A stretch of 64,000 nt of DNA from Phymorhynchus buccinoides (GCA_017654935.2 CM065695.1:37182431-37246430); one strand, 5' to 3'. Counted from the first letter of the stretch, positions 21,691 through 33,260 are shown. Translations and numbers: made by a program. The notes: generated by a model not told the origin, from the letters alone.

Positions 21691-21806
21691 CAACAAAGAA
21701 TATGAACTAATAACTAATAACACTGCAATGTTGTAATTAACAAACCGGACAAATGTGAACAAGTAGTCCAGTAAAAAAGCAGAACGCATTTTAAAGATAC
21801 GCTTAA

Positions 21807-22045
21807 CCCTTTCACCGCCAGCCACCTTTGAGCCAAAAATTTCCACTAAACTTACTTGGCTACAGAAAAGATTTTGTCTGCAATATTGTGGGATTTCTCT
21901 GTGACACATCTAGAATGGGGTCAATCCTTACTGCCCAAATGTAGGAACACAATATCATTGAATACCAGACCCTGATTTCAAGAGTTTTAATGACATGGGT
22001 GTTAGATCATTTTGGTGCAAAAACGCGACATTGGCGGTGAAAGGG
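21807..22045. mobile_element. TTAA-flanked MITE, family A copy 3 (239 bp)
   Basis: TTAA flanks at 21803-21806 and 22046-22049, with ends CCCTTTCACCGCCAGCC and GGCGGTGAAAGGG. Well preserved. Confidence 0.9.
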
Positions 22046-22297
22046 TTAAAATACATTTTAAATGAAGACATAATCAGTTGAAAAACGAGGCAAGAATAGC
22101 GCTTTAAAATGCGGCAATAATAGTACCTACACCATCTCTGCACAGACAATGTATGGGCAAAGGTACAGGTTACCTACATTTCTAATTGAAAATGTTCACT
22201 GAGAAACAACATGTCGTATTGGTCTGGGAAGGGATAGGGGTTCAACCCGGTTAGGACTAGGTTGGGGTTAAGTATCGTCAAAAAAAAAAGAACAGTA

Positions 22298-22911
22298 CAC
22301 TAGCAACCAAAAGTTAAGGCCCAGAAAGACAATCATCTCCGAAAACTCTTCTTCTCAATTCTTCTTCGCCCAGCTCATAACAAAACTGAATTTATTCTGC
22401 TTAACTTTAAGTTCATTCGAAAAAAATCATTAATCAGAACGAGTTCAGTCTGTAGAAAGTGCCCCTTTCAAGAACTTCCCCCTCCTCTTGAAAAGTCAAC
22501 ACATTCAGAATCAATGCATTTTGGATACACCGTCAGTAATGTGGATGGATGTTTATGTTTTCTGTCTGTCCCAAGGATATCTCCCGAACCGCTTAACCGA
22601 ATCGCTTCAAAATTTAAAAAAAAATGTGTCACCATGAGACAGACAAACCTCTATTTTAAGACTTCCAAAATGTCAGTAATGTGTACTGACTGTTCCAAAT
22701 TGCATTGATTCTGAGTGTGACTTTTCCAGAGGAGGGGGAAGTTGTTGAAAGGGGCATTTTGTTGAGTTGAACTCTCTGATTAATGATTTTTTGGAATGAA
22801 CTTATGTTAAACTGAATACATTCAGTTTTGTTATGACTGGGTGCGTTTTATTGAGTTTGTGAGTTTTCGGAGATGACTGTCTTTCTGGGCCTTAACTTTT
22901 GGTCGCTAGTG
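22298..22911. mobile_element. Long-arm palindromic element, TA target
   Basis: The ends CACTAGCAACCAAAAGTTAA and its near-perfect complement lie just inside TA (22296-22297 and 22912-22913). Inverted similarity continues for roughly 250 bp per arm (AGGCCCAGAAAGACA, CTCCGAAAACTC, ACTTCCCCCTCCTC, ATTCAGAATCAATGCA all have inverted partners). The centre carries a fragment of another family (CAGACAAACCTCTATTTTAA at 22642) also seen at 53880. Tc1/mariner-like by the TA target; no transposase is visible. Confidence 0.8.
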
Positions 22912-22964
22912 TACTTTGAAATTGAAAGCAGAGAGCATGAAGAGGGTAACTGTGTGCGCCTGCT

Positions 22965-23060
22965 TTTTCTTCTTCTTCTTCTTCTTCTTCTTCAACTTCT
23001 TCTTCTTCTTCGCCTTAGGCAGCCAACTTCATCACGTTGAAGATTCTGCTGCACTTTAGG
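22965..23060. repeat. (CTT)n tract plus short dispersed repeat
   Basis: A (TTC)n run is followed by GGCAGCCAACTTCATCACG and TTGAAGATTCTGCTGCACTT. The same joined sequence occurs at 32487-32545, so it is part of a dispersed repeat. Confidence 0.7.
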
Positions 23061-24424
23061 GGGTAGTACAAAAAGAAACAACGTTCAGCAAAATACTGTA
23101 GAAAGTGAACTGATGTAATATCGTGGGGAGAAGATAAATCCCAAAACAGTCAGGGATAATTTAAATATTTCTAGATACACCGTTTGTTGTGCAGATGGAT
23201 GTTTATGAGATTCAAAAACAATTTTTTTTCTTTTCCTTTCGCTTAAAAAAAAAAAAAAATTTTTAGGTTAGTCAGATATTGAAAATTGATTTTGATTAAA
23301 AAATAAAATAAACCTTTGCAGAATACTAAATACGTTTTGCTAAAATATGGTTTTTTTAATTTTCTTGTCAGACTCTATGGCGGTACTTTTTTTTCCGAGA
23401 CCCCTGCGCCCAATAATGTGACTGATGTAATATAGTAAGGAAATATAATAACAAAATGTGAATTTTGTGTAAACGTTTTTTGGGTGTGCCTTATAATAAA
23501 GTGCGCCTTATAGTCTGAACAATATGGTACATGGGCCCTCTTGAACTGTTTGCTTGAAACCACTGCTGGGGAGATTGGGGTGGGGGGAAAGGTGCGAGGA
23601 GAGAGAGAGAGTGTAAATACATCCAAAGTTTGCTCAAACTGGGCTATCCCAGACTGATATTGATGTTTGTAAGCTACTGCCATTGTACTGGAATAGTGTA
23701 TGGATGCAACATTGCCTCGGATACGAAGCGGCGCCTGGTTTTATTTTAAATTGAAAACCAGGCGGCGCCTGTTTTTCAAAATTTTGACCACCCAAAAAAA
23801 TTTGATTAAAAGTTCAAGGGGAAAAAAGTGTTGAATTTTCACTTTACAAGCTTGGAATAAGCTTCAAATTGAGTATGATTTTGCTTTTCTTCAGCTTCAG
23901 GGGGGCGATGCCCCCTGCCCCCCCAGCCCTGTACCCTGCCAGGGCCCTGGGCGGCCCCTGGACCCCTGCCTTGCCTGTTTTTCGATTTTCTCCAGTTGCA
24001 TCTATGATAGTGGGAATAGTGGATAGCACAGTTGTCTGGAGTGAAGACAAATTGAAGAGAAAAATAGATGAATGTGATGGCTAGAATTAGCTCTTATGCT
24101 GCTGTTATGCTTTGTATGTAGTTCATCAGTGTATTAGAAATTGTGCGGGTTTTTTTTTATGTGTGTGTGTGAGTGTCTCTCTGTGTGTGTGTGTGGTCTT
24201 TAAAGGTTTGAAGAGACTGTATAGAATCGTGTTGAAACAGGTCAATTTATGAATACTTAACATGAATATATAAGATTAAGGAAAATACCTGGAAATGCCT
24301 ATAACAATAAATAAACTTATTTTTCTGTGCTTCTCTGTCTGTGTTTATGTCCTGCCTGTATATATGATAATTACAAAAATGCCATAGCTTTTAGCTACGG
24401 AACTGATCATTTGAAGATTGCCAG
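23061..24424. other. Non-coding stretch with element fragments
   Basis: About 23487-23530 is a half-element ending in GCGCCTTATAGTCTGAACA and ATATGGTA, related to the TA MITE at 32237. About 23890-24000 (GGGGCGATGCCCCCTG, GGGCCCTGGGCGGCCCCTGG) resembles 31815-31915. A TG microsatellite lies near 24161-24194. No gene seen. Confidence 0.5.
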
Positions 24425-24560
24425 ATTAGTTCCCAACGTTTCATGATACCTATATCACCAGAAGATTTGACACATACGGAACATTAGTAGATATAAAGAT
24501 GGTGGGAACGATCCTGGAGGCAGTGCAACACCAGGAAAGTCCCGATTTTTTTAACAATAC
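24425..24560. repeat. Dispersed repeat family Q, copy 2
   Basis: ACACATACGGAACATTAGT, GGTGGGAACGATCCTGGAGG and CAGGAAAGTCCC are shared with 59515-59625 and, reversed, with 6598-6715. On the plus strand it reads TYGTLVDIKMVGTILEA. The protein-like match in three copies hints at a former coding region of a mobile element. Confidence 0.55.
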
Positions 24561-25105
24561 AGATGTGTATTAAAGGCAGCAAAAATATCTTTCCCTTATT
24601 TTTATTTTTTATTTTTTTTACACTCTCTCTCCCATGCTTTTTTTTTAATTGATAGGCTTCATAAATTTGAAGCACAAGACAGCATTTACCAATAGCATGG
24701 TAACTTGTGAATTGAGCCCCAAAAATCTTGTAGTCTTCATTTCATTTGTTTTTGCTGTAAACAGATAGTAGTCTGTGTATATATTATTTGTATGTCGTAG
24801 CACAGGGCAGAGAACGTGTACTGTGTTTAATGCGCTGCTTCGTATGGTTTAGTGTTGTAGTTGTTTTCAGAAATGTTACGTGTTGAGTGTCATCTGCTGG
24901 AGGTTGTGACCTGGGACCAAGGACATTAGCAATGATGTTTGGGGTTTTCATGCGCTTTGAGTAGTAATTCTATCTCCAAGCCAAAACAAAAAACGTCAAT
25001 TACAACATAGAAATCAACTTCACTCTATTCTTTTTCCTTTCCTCTCTTCCTTTTTTATCCCACTATGTAACTGGCTTTCTTTTCTTTTTAGCTTTCTTTC
25101 TTCCT
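24561..25105. other. Non-coding spacer
   Basis: T-rich; nothing recognised. Confidence 0.5.
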
Positions 25106-25277
25106 TTACTTAATAATAATAATAATAATGAGGAAAATGTATATAGCGCCCATCCTACTATGTAGGCTACAGGGCGCTTTACACAAAATTGAAATGGAAT
25201 AAAAACATGAAACACAAATCCAATAACATCAGCAGACAAAACAATACACATATCAATCAGCAACAACAACTGCTGTG

Positions 25278-25324
<47 letters not shown>

Positions 25325-25425
25325 AGTACACCCCGCTTATAGTAAAGTGCAGGGGAGCAAGGCTTTTCCTTTACTATAACAGGTTTTTCTTATAAACGAT
25401 GTTCGGATATAGTAAAGTTTTGATG
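25106..25425. repeat. Retroposon tail, (CTA)n microsatellite and partial TA MITE
   Basis: 25110-25190 is an (AAT)n-ATATAGCGCCC retroposon 3' end, reversed. 25278-25323 is (CTA)n. From 25324, CAGTACACCCCGCTTATAGT directly after TA resembles a pogo-like terminus; I cannot find the matching right end, so it is partial. Confidence 0.6.
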
Positions 25426-26879
25426 GTATTTTTTATCTTATCCGATGACTTCTTTTCTTTTCTTCTTGTTCCTTTCTTTTCCACTACGTGCTACCGATTC
25501 TCACACGTGCAACTTGTTGAAATACAAGCTTTAATCAATTATTTTATTTTTGTTTTTGCCTTCTTTTTTTTGGATGACATGGGATGATGATTTGTTGCTT
25601 CAAACAATCAGTTGGCCAACGTTTTAGCTGGACAAAGATTTTATTATAAATCGAAATATCGCTCTTTTAAGGTTTAATTATTCTTTACGTCCTCTCGGCC
25701 GAAGCCATATGGGACATTACATTTTATTTTTAGATATTGGAAGAAGGGGGGAGGGGAAGAAAAAAAGAAGTTTTAATTTACTTTAGATTTTTATTTTACT
25801 GTCTATAAATGTTTTTATCTTGAATAAAGGTCAAGGGACGCTCTTTTAACACAGTGTTGCTGATTTTATTTCATCTTGTCTGAAATAGAAATCAACTCTG
25901 TAAAATGGTTATTGAATAATTTTATATAATTTTTTCCCTCCAAAATTGTTTATTTGCATTAGTCATTATTTTATTTTTTTAATCTGTTAAATAGTTTCTT
26001 TTTTTTTTTAAAGTATGTATTGCGTTAGACTGAATCTAAGGACTTAGACAGGGAATTTACATGAAAAAAAAGAATATGAAATAAGAAGCTACTACTAAGA
26101 ATGACGATTTTTTTTGTGTGTATGTGAAGTTTTTGTTGTTGTTGTTATTAATGGATTCTGGACTTTTGTTGGTTTTTCGTTTTGAGATGATGAGTTTTCT
26201 TCTCCTTTTTTTTCCACGCCATGTGCTGAAAATGTCTTTTTGGTATAGTATTATTAAAAGTAAACATGTATGAATATATAAAAGTCATTAACTATAGACA
26301 GAATTATTTGAGGAGACACATATTGTGGTTCACAAGTATGCTCAAGTGCTCAAGTGCTCAACCTGCAGGGATGTGAGAGGGCCCAAAACAAAACAAGCGT
26401 AGCCGATGGCATTGTCAAAAGTACTCCAAACCAAACTTTTGCCTGCGACATCAAATTTGCGACTTGTCTTCACAGTCCGATACAGTTTCATCCAGCTAAG
26501 CCCTGTCAAATTTGTGTTGACATCCTTTGTCAATCTCCTCTTTATTCAATCCATAATGTGATGCATCATTTTCATGATTGAAAATGAAAACATTCACGCT
26601 GCAATCTTCTTTCGCCTTCACCGTGTGCATAAGAAGAAAGTCTACCAAATTCAACAATCTGTACGATCTTGTCTCCTCTCTGCACATTTTTTTCTTTTTA
26701 TTAAATTAGGCAGTTGAATAGAAAAAGCGTATTTACGCAATTACGCGTAACACACATTCCTGAACCTGTGAGAAAATGCCTAAAGTTATGACAATGCACT
26801 TGTGTCATGTGTAACCGAAAAGAAAGTGACAAAACTTCATACAGTGCTCTAGTCAATCTTTTTTTTTTTTCAAAATGGC
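25426..26879. other. A/T-rich non-coding stretch
   Basis: About 25685-25735 (TTTACGTCCTCTCGGCCGAA, CATATGGGACATTA) matches short segments at 29165-29205 and 45520-45560, a dispersed repeat of unknown type. Otherwise nothing is seen. Confidence 0.5.
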
Positions 26880-26883
26880 TTAA

Positions 26884-27119
26884 CCCTTTCACCACCAAAG
26901 TCGCATTTTAGCACCACAGTGATTTAACACATATGTCACTAAAAGGCATCAAATTGAGGTCTATTATCCAAAGACCCCATCGTCTTAGTTTTGGGAAGCA
27001 AGGATAGACCTTATTTTATATGTCACAGGAGAATCCCCAATACTGCAGATGGATTTTGTTCTCTACCCAGGTAAATTTAATGGACATTTTTGGCTGAAAT
27101 ATGGCTGGCAGCGAAAGGG
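26884..27119. mobile_element. TTAA-flanked MITE, family A copy 4, reversed
   Basis: TTAA flanks at 26880-26883 and 27120-27123. It starts with the right-end version (CCCTTTCACCACCAAAG) and ends with the left-end version (GGCTGGCAGCGAAAGGG). The right TTAA is shared with the next copy. Confidence 0.9.
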
Positions 27120-27123
27120 TTAA

Positions 27124-27671
27124 CCCTTTCGCTGCCAGCCATTTTTCAACCAAACATTTATGTCAAACTTATCTGGGTACAAAAAAAGTTGGTGTCTATG
27201 ACATGTATCAAACAAGGCCTATCCCTATCTCCCAAAATTAACAACAAAAGGTGATCTTCTTCTTCTTCGATCGCTCACAGTTTCATGTCAATTATGAGCG
27301 CAGATGCGTCAAGCTGCCGTTATGCACCTAACTAAGAAATAGTTAGGCCCAGCAAGTCCGACTTCGGCTGGAGGAAATGTTTTTGAAAGTGTTTCGCGAA
27401 AAATGGCAGGAGAATGGACCGGGTAAGACAGAAAGATAGTAGATGACAGTAAGCAAAGGGAAAAGGCAGAGTCAAAGAGAGTGACAGATTAGAGGAAGTT
27501 ACAACCACTGAACTTCCAGAAGGTGGGGGAACTATTTATACAAAAGACCCCCCAGTATCCCCACGGGGGGGAAAGGTGATTAGATAACAGACCCCCAATT
27601 TCATGCCTTTAGCGACAAGGGTGTTCATTCAATCAGTATGGCGCAGAAATGCGACGTTGGCGGTGAAAGGG
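27124..27671. mobile_element. TTAA-flanked MITE, family A copy 5, split by a SINE
   Basis: It starts CCCTTTCGCTGCCAGCC straight after the shared TTAA (27120-27123) and ends GGCGGTGAAAGGG before TTAA at 27672-27675. A CTT-tailed retroposon occupies 27256-27571. Confidence 0.9.
27256..27571 (-). mobile_element. CTT/GAA-tailed retroposon (family S3) nested in a MITE
   Basis: It is bounded by the direct repeat AAAGGTGAT (27247-27255 and 27572-27580). The left end is (CTT)n, that is, a GAA-type tail read on the minus strand. It matches 37225-37546 and about 29345-29640, with shared GTTCCCCCACCTTCTGGAAG on the opposite strand. A short TSD plus tail indicates retroposition. Confidence 0.85.
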
Positions 27672-27684
27672 TTAAAGCATTAAC

Positions 27685-28110
27685 GGGAGAAAGGTGGCAG
27701 AGTGGTCAAGATGTTCACCTGCCACATGTAATGCGTGACTGCAGCGTGAGTGACCTGGGTTCGAATCCCGGCCTCACCCTTTCTTTCTAGTTTGACAGGA
27801 AAATTGAACTGAATGTTCAGTCCTTCGGATGGGGACTTAAAGCTAGTCTGACCCGTGTGCTTTACGCATGTAAAAATTCCACGGCAGTTGAAAGTCGGTA
27901 AGAGCAGGGAGAAATCCCGCTGCCTGGTATGGCCAAATTGATAGCTAGGTTTTCCAAGTGTGCCCCCCCCCCCCCCCTCCTCACCCTGTGCCCCCCCCCC
28001 CCCCAAATTATTTTTTATTTTTTATTGGGTAGGCGCTGAACTTAAAGTGACGCACCTTCCGGGGGAGAGCAGCCCGAATTTCCAGCTCAGTGACTTGAAT
28101 ATACCAAATT
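27685..28110 (+). mobile_element. tRNA-derived SINE, family S1
   Basis: The head has AAGGTGGCAGAGTGGTCAAG and CTGGGTTCGAATCCCGG. The body has CCTTCGGATGGGGACTTAAA, GGTAAGAGCAGGGAGAAAT and poly-C tracts near 27965-28005. The 3' domain has GGGGGAGAGCAGCCCGAATT. It is a SINE rather than a tRNA gene because the same body follows in three copies. Confidence 0.9.
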
Positions 28111-28357
28111 ATGAAGGATAAAGCACTGCTTTGTATATCCAAATTACTGAACGTTATCTCAGTGTGTACTGCATGTATCATGTATTTAAACAGTATTTGC
28201 ATGTATTCATTGGGCAAGAATTTCTGTTAAAATGAACTCACTCGGGACAAATGAGCCTGATCCGGCTCATGGCCTACACAACCGTAAAGGACTGATGATC
28301 CTGATTGCTCTCATGAAAGTTTTTTATTTCTGGCGTGTAACCAGCTTTCCAGGATGA
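28111..28357. other. Non-coding spacer
   Basis: Nothing recognised. Confidence 0.5.
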
Positions 28358-28515
28358 TGATGTTGTTGTTTTCGTTCCCAGCTTAAACACTCTGGAGGCA
28401 CACCCAGTGCCATGTGAACATTTCGCACGGCCTTGGGTGGGAAGATTACGTGTATGGCTGCTTTTAAAGGGCCCCGCCACATGGGCAGCCATACTCCCTC
28501 CGACTTCAGGGGACT
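28358..28515 (-). mobile_element. GTT/CAA-tailed retroposon (family S4), reversed
   Basis: It matches 53289-53426 in reverse: TTGTTGTTTTCGTTCCCAGC, CACACCCAGTGCCATGTGAA, GGGTGGGAAGATTACGTGTA. A fragment is at 21478-21547. The tail is on the left, so it reads on the minus strand. Confidence 0.8.
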
Positions 28516-29115
28516 AGGATGATGTTCAAAATCTATTTTTAGTTTACCTTGACCTTTCCTCTCTTGAAAACCGCCAATCATTTCAGACTTTACTTTTACG
28601 TTGTTTGTATTGGAGGGGGTTGAAAGGTTGGGTTGTAAAGAATTCTGTTGTTTTATGTATAAGCCGTTTCTGTCAATAGAAGGCAATCGAAGGTATGGAA
28701 TCTGATATTTTACAATCAAGTAGTGCATGGTGTTGCTAATCTTTTCAATAAATATCAATGATAGACTCTTCATAACGTATTTGATAATAATGATGATGTA
28801 CATTTATGAAGCAGCTTATTGAAGTTATTCTCCTTACGGGGCTCTAAGTGCCTTACAAAGGAATAAAAACTTGAAAACTAATACTGTACACAAATTAGAA
28901 CGAACGACGCAAAACGGAATGACAACTAGGCCTACACCTCCCATTTACCTCCCGTTCCGACCCCCCCCCCCCCAAATCCCGATCCTAACGACTGTCAACA
29001 CAACAAAATTGGCTCCATTTTTGGTGTGTTTTTGTTGTTGAAATCAATTCAATGCCCAATCCACACAGGGAAGCAAACGAGTCCCCAGTCCCAAGTGAGT
29101 GAAATATTTCCAATA
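28516..29115. other. Non-coding spacer with retroposon tail
   Basis: About 28785-28860 holds an (AATG)n/TTTATGAAGC plus GCTCTAAGTGCCTTAC retroposon-tail segment. A poly-C run lies near 28961-28973. No gene seen. Confidence 0.5.
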
Positions 29116-29335
29116 CAGTGGAACCTCCCTTATAAGACCTTCAGAAACAGGTGAAAATAAAGTTTTACGTCTTCTCGACCTAAGTCATATGAGACATTAC
29201 TTTAGATTTAGTTGGGATTTCATAAACATCCAAAATGAGGTCTTATAAGGGAGGGGTCTTATAAGGGAGGTAAGTTTAATACTTACAAAGAAGGGCAATG
29301 TCTCAGAGAAGTAGGTCTTATGTGGGAGGGGGATA
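29116..29335. mobile_element. Pogo-like TA MITE, partial copy
   Basis: TA (29114-29115) is followed by CAGTGGAACCTCCCTTATAA, as at 5643. The body has GAGGTCTTATAAGGGAGGGG and GTAGGTCTTATGTGGGAGGG. The right end is replaced by poly-G and an S3 retroposon. Confidence 0.7.
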
Positions 29336-29344
29336 CTGGGCGTG

Positions 29345-29640
29345 GGGGGGGGGGGGGGGGTTCGTAAAAATAGTTCCCCCACCTTCTGGAAGTTTTGTGC
29401 TTGTAAATTTCTCTAATCTGCCACTCTCTTTGACTCTCTGCCTTTTCCCTTTGCTTTCTATCATCTGTATTTCTGACTTATTGATCCATTCTCCTGCCTT
29501 TTTTCAAAAAAATCTTTCAAATAATTTTTTTGCTTTGAGCTCCTCCGAAATCTGAATGTGTCGGCTGTACTTAGTGGGGAGACCAGTGAAAACCGGACAC
29601 ATACGTGCTTTACCCATTATGGCCATATGGCTTGGGAACG
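29345..29640 (+). mobile_element. S3 retroposon copy with GAA tail
   Basis: AATAGTTCCCCCACCTTCTG, CCTTTTCCCTTTGCTTTC and TCCATTCTCCTGCCTTTTTT match 37225-37546. The 3' half diverges from the other copies, and it ends GAAGAAGAAG. Confidence 0.7.
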
Positions 29641-29939
29641 AAGAAGAAGTACATGTATTGTATGTATGCCTTAATTAACGAGTGTCTGACTCTGAGCGAG
29701 TGGAATTTTTCAACCGAATTATACACCTGTTTTTTCATCAGGTTGAGTTAAGTTCAATTGATTCCTATGGCTTGTACCCACGTGTCGTCATATCCGGCCA
29801 CCTTAGTCAGTGACTTTGTGACTAAGATGGCGACACTTCCGTTGGAAGGGTCGAGATGCGCACGCAGGTGGGGGGGAGCCATAGTACCCATGTACAAATA
29901 AACTGGAATCCCCATTATTTTTTTCTCCAATACACATTT
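29641..29939. other. Non-coding spacer
   Basis: Nothing recognised. An AAGATGGCG motif near 29822 resembles promoter/YY1 motifs but has no supporting context. Confidence 0.45.
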
Positions 29940-30049
29940 ATCACATCGTGGTATCGCATTCGCTTCGTGTCAAGTAAACCCGAGTTCGAACCTGGGTACA
30001 GGGGATTTTTTCCTCATTCTGCACTAGGCCTTAACGGTCTGAATGTGGA

Positions 30050-30083
<34 letters not shown>

Positions 30084-30315
30084 GTGCCCATGCGCTTAGC
30101 ATACGTTAAACCGAGTGGCAACGAAAAAGTTGTCATTTGGTCAAAATTTACCACCACCACCCCCTCTCCCTCATCAGTGACAAAAATCGCATGCAAATTT
30201 TTTTTTTAAATTGGGTGGTGCGCCTCTGGCTGCGGGCTGCGACGCGCTCTCCAGGTGGGAGCAACCCGAATTTCACAGAGACGCCTCTGTGACCATGTAC
30301 CTAGTACCTAATACC
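29940..30315 (+). mobile_element. tRNA-derived SINE, family S2, copy 1
   Basis: The head has TCGTGGTATCGCATTCGCTT and CCCGAGTTCGAACCTGGG (B-box). The body has CACTAGGCCTTAACGGTCTG and TCTTTCGGATGAGACGATAA. Its 3' domain (GAGCAACCCGAATTTCACAG, CCTCTGTGACC) is shared with family S1. Confidence 0.85.
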
Positions 30316-31814
30316 TAATTTAGCGCAGTTTGGGTATTCTGCAATTGCGGGTACATGTATTCTGCAATTGCAGAATACATTACAAGGATTGATTTTGCTG
30401 ACACACAAAATCACTCTTAACGGTGCTAGGCAAGTGAGAATGTCAGACTTCAGTGAATGGTCAACAGTTTCCGTAAAGAGAATAAAATGTGAATATGTAC
30501 ATGCATGCCAGTGAGCCTGCTGTGGTTGTGAACGTTTTCTGTTTCATTGTCTGAACTTTTTTCTTCTCTCTCTCACACAGACCATGCATTAGTTTTATCT
30601 TCCATTGTTTTTGTTGTTTGTTTTTTAAGTTATGTTCCATTCTTCATGTCAGTGTTCTTATGCAGTTTGATCAAAGACACTGGAAAGAAAAGACTAACAC
30701 CCGGTCCCTTTTCCCTATACGAGTAGTGAGGACAGAAACACTGGTTATGTCCCTTTTAAACGTGACACATTTAGGTTAAGAACACGTCGATAGGCCAGTT
30801 GAATTCTCCGTTCAAATTCCAGTCTGAGTCTTTGGATAGCCGCCACTGTGAATGATGTAACTACCCCACTAACGATAACTCCCAGCCCGGCTCGCCGTAA
30901 CTCTTAAGTAGTCCATCTTACCCTTTTAGAGTCTTTGGTTTGAGGGAAAGACAGCTTTTTATGAAGAAACGAGTAACCTCTCCCACCAGACACCAATATT
31001 TCTGCAACCATTAATCCTCTGAAATTTGCTAATCTTAAACACAACGCTTATACCTGTAATATTCTGTATGCTCTCTAATGTTCTGAAACATTTGGGGGAG
31101 GGAGTATATCTCCACCCGGAAATTAAACTATCGTAAATCAAAAGTGGTCAACTTCGGTGTATTGGACTTACCAGTTGATCAAGGCAAGATGCATCATCTA
31201 ACAAAGTGGTAAACAAAACAAAAAAATTTGCAAAGATAAATCGTCGACGGTAATGCCAAATGACTAAAAAAAAAAATGAATGGAACATTGAGGTTTTTTT
31301 CTTAAGTGAAGTGACGTCTCAACATTTATGTTCTTTAACAAAAAATAACTGACCATCAATCAAGATCATGAGGCATTTTACACAAATTTCTACACTTTTC
31401 ACGTCACTTGTGTGTACTAGTATAGCCAGTTATGTCCGACAATGATCTTTAGAGGAGGCAACTGCTGTCCAGGAAAGCTGGACTGGCATTTGTGTGTACA
31501 TGTGTGCAACTCTTTCAGTTTTATACCAATTTCAGTTAGTGTTTTTTCAATTTCACCAGAAAATGAACTTTTTAAAACAAAAATTCATCCCCCCCAAAAC
31601 ATTTACCACAAGCGATTTGGGGCATTATGAACTTGGTTGTGCTATCCTGGAAATCTCTCAGGGAATCTTGAAAACAGCATGGTGATGCCATTTTGTTTTC
31701 AAAGGCAATGTAATCATTTTACGAGGCTTATCGGACTCAAACTGTCTGTCCCATCATTATCTGTCTGTCTCGTTATCTCTCCTATCATTTACGTTTCATC
31801 CACTGAACCGTCCA
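30316..31814. other. Non-coding stretch
   Basis: A 15-bp segment TATTCTGCAATTGCGG is partly duplicated as TATTCTGCAATTGCAG at 30334-30372. No gene, RNA or repeat that I can support otherwise. Confidence 0.5.
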
Positions 31815-31915
31815 ACGGGGCTCTGCCCCTGTACCCGTTGGGGCCCTGGGTGGACCCTGGATCCCTGCGCCTTTCAGTTTTTTTCAGTTTGGGGAGTTGC
31901 ACCCATGGATAGGAG
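31815..31915. repeat. Element-end fragment related to 39134-39360
   Basis: GGGGCTCTGCCCC, GGGGCCCTGGGTGGACCCTG and a terminal GAGTTGCACCCATGG match the GGTGCAACT-ended family and the region near 23890. Confidence 0.5.
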
Positions 31916-31964
31916 AGATGCTTTAACAAAGAAAAATAACCACTCTCATGCAGAAACTCTAGTG

Positions 31965-32225
31965 TAGAGTGGCACAGTGGTAGCGTGTTTGCCTCATGTC
32001 AAGTGTAAACCCGAGTTCGAACCTGGGTACAGGGTTTTCCTCACTTTGCACTAGGCCTTACGGTCTGAACGTGGAGTCTGAGCGTGTGTGCGTGCGCGCG
32101 CGCATGTACGTGTGAAGTATCGGATTTGTATTTAATATATGTTATTGTTGTTGTCTAAAGTTAACTTTGTAAGCGCTCTGAGCTCTTTGGAGAAAGAGCG
32201 CAACAAATATCCATTATTATTATGA
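31965..32225 (+). mobile_element. tRNA-derived SINE, family S2, copy 2, with LINE-like tail
   Basis: The head has GTGGCACAGTGGTAGCGTGT and CCCGAGTTCGAACCTGGG. The body has CACTAGGCCTTACGGTCTGA. The 3' end differs from copy 1: TAAGCGCTCTGAGCTCTTTG followed by (ATT)n, a LINE-type tail. Confidence 0.85.
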
Positions 32226-32236
32226 TTATTAAAGTA

Positions 32237-32414
32237 CTGTATTTTACGGACTATAAGGCGCACCTGATTATAAGGCACACACCTCAAATTTAACACAAAA
32301 GCATATTTTGTTAAACTTTTCTGTTATCTTACTATATTATCAGTCATATCGTAAGGCCCAGGGGTCTCAGTCTGGATTAAAAAAAAGTATCGCCTTATAG
32401 TCCGTAAAATATGG
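32237..32414. mobile_element. TA-target MITE, 178 bp
   Basis: TA flanks at 32235-32236 and 32415-32416. The ends CTGTATTTTACGGACTATAA and the complement CCATATTTTACGGACTATAA are inverted. Relatives are at 23487-23530, 53077-53484 and possibly 39973. Confidence 0.85.
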
Positions 32415-33258
32415 TACTTATTTGTGGATATGTGCTTGAGGTTTCCGTGCATAATGTGCACAGCCTCTCAGATTCAGCATACAGCTCTTCTTCGCCATAG
32501 GCAGCCAACTTCATCACGTTGAAGATTCTGCTGCACTTTAGAGCTACAATGGTACTTGCAGCTACACACACAAACGCATTTTCTTCCAGAAAAGCAACAA
32601 CAATCCAATCATCTGTAGTTAATGTTACCTTTAACTTTTATTGAAAATCCCAGCTCAAAAGTTTTGTGTAATAGAGAATGCACGTCATTCAGGGTTCCAC
32701 ACTATGGAGACTGGGACAAGGAGTGAAGCACCCACCCACCCACCCACCCACACCCCTGCCCAATCACAATTGTTTTGTACTAATTTACATCCTCTCTGGA
32801 TTGAATAGACAGACCGTTACACATCGACAAGAGAAACTGAGAAGAAAACAAAAGAACAAACAGAATGATCTCTAACCCGAAGCTGTTCGCTACACATGCC
32901 AAGTGACACATCTATGGTTAATTAATGGTAACATCGTCGCACGTCAACTCAATCGCCGATTGTGTTTATGAAACGAGGCACTAATTTAACACATTGCCAA
33001 TCAGGACAGAATCAGAATGGGTCAGCAACAAACATCACACAGCCAGACCCAATCCACGAAGAAAAGAAAGCAACTCCCATGTTACAGGACATTTGACGCA
33101 GGGAGAGATTTTTGGGGCCTACAACACTCAACATAGGATTGTAGGGAGGGGCAGTGTGAAGAAGTCATTTTAATAATTATAAAATAAAAAAACCAGACAT
33201 ACACGCGTACAAAACTTGCTCGTGAAACGTGTAATATTGAGCAGTATGAAACCCCACC
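32415..33258. other. Non-coding spacer
   Basis: 32495-32545 repeats GGCAGCCAACTTCATCACG and TTGAAGATTCTGCTGCACTT from 23010-23055. A (CCCA)n patch is at 32712-32742. Nothing else is seen. Confidence 0.5.
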
Positions 33259-33260
33259 AC

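Noticed and set aside
27690..27775. Functional tRNA gene with A and B boxes
   Set aside because: The same head is followed by the same ~300-bp body in three places, so it is a SINE; folding is not convincing. The same reasoning applies at 9196-9275, 29960, 31970 and 47100.
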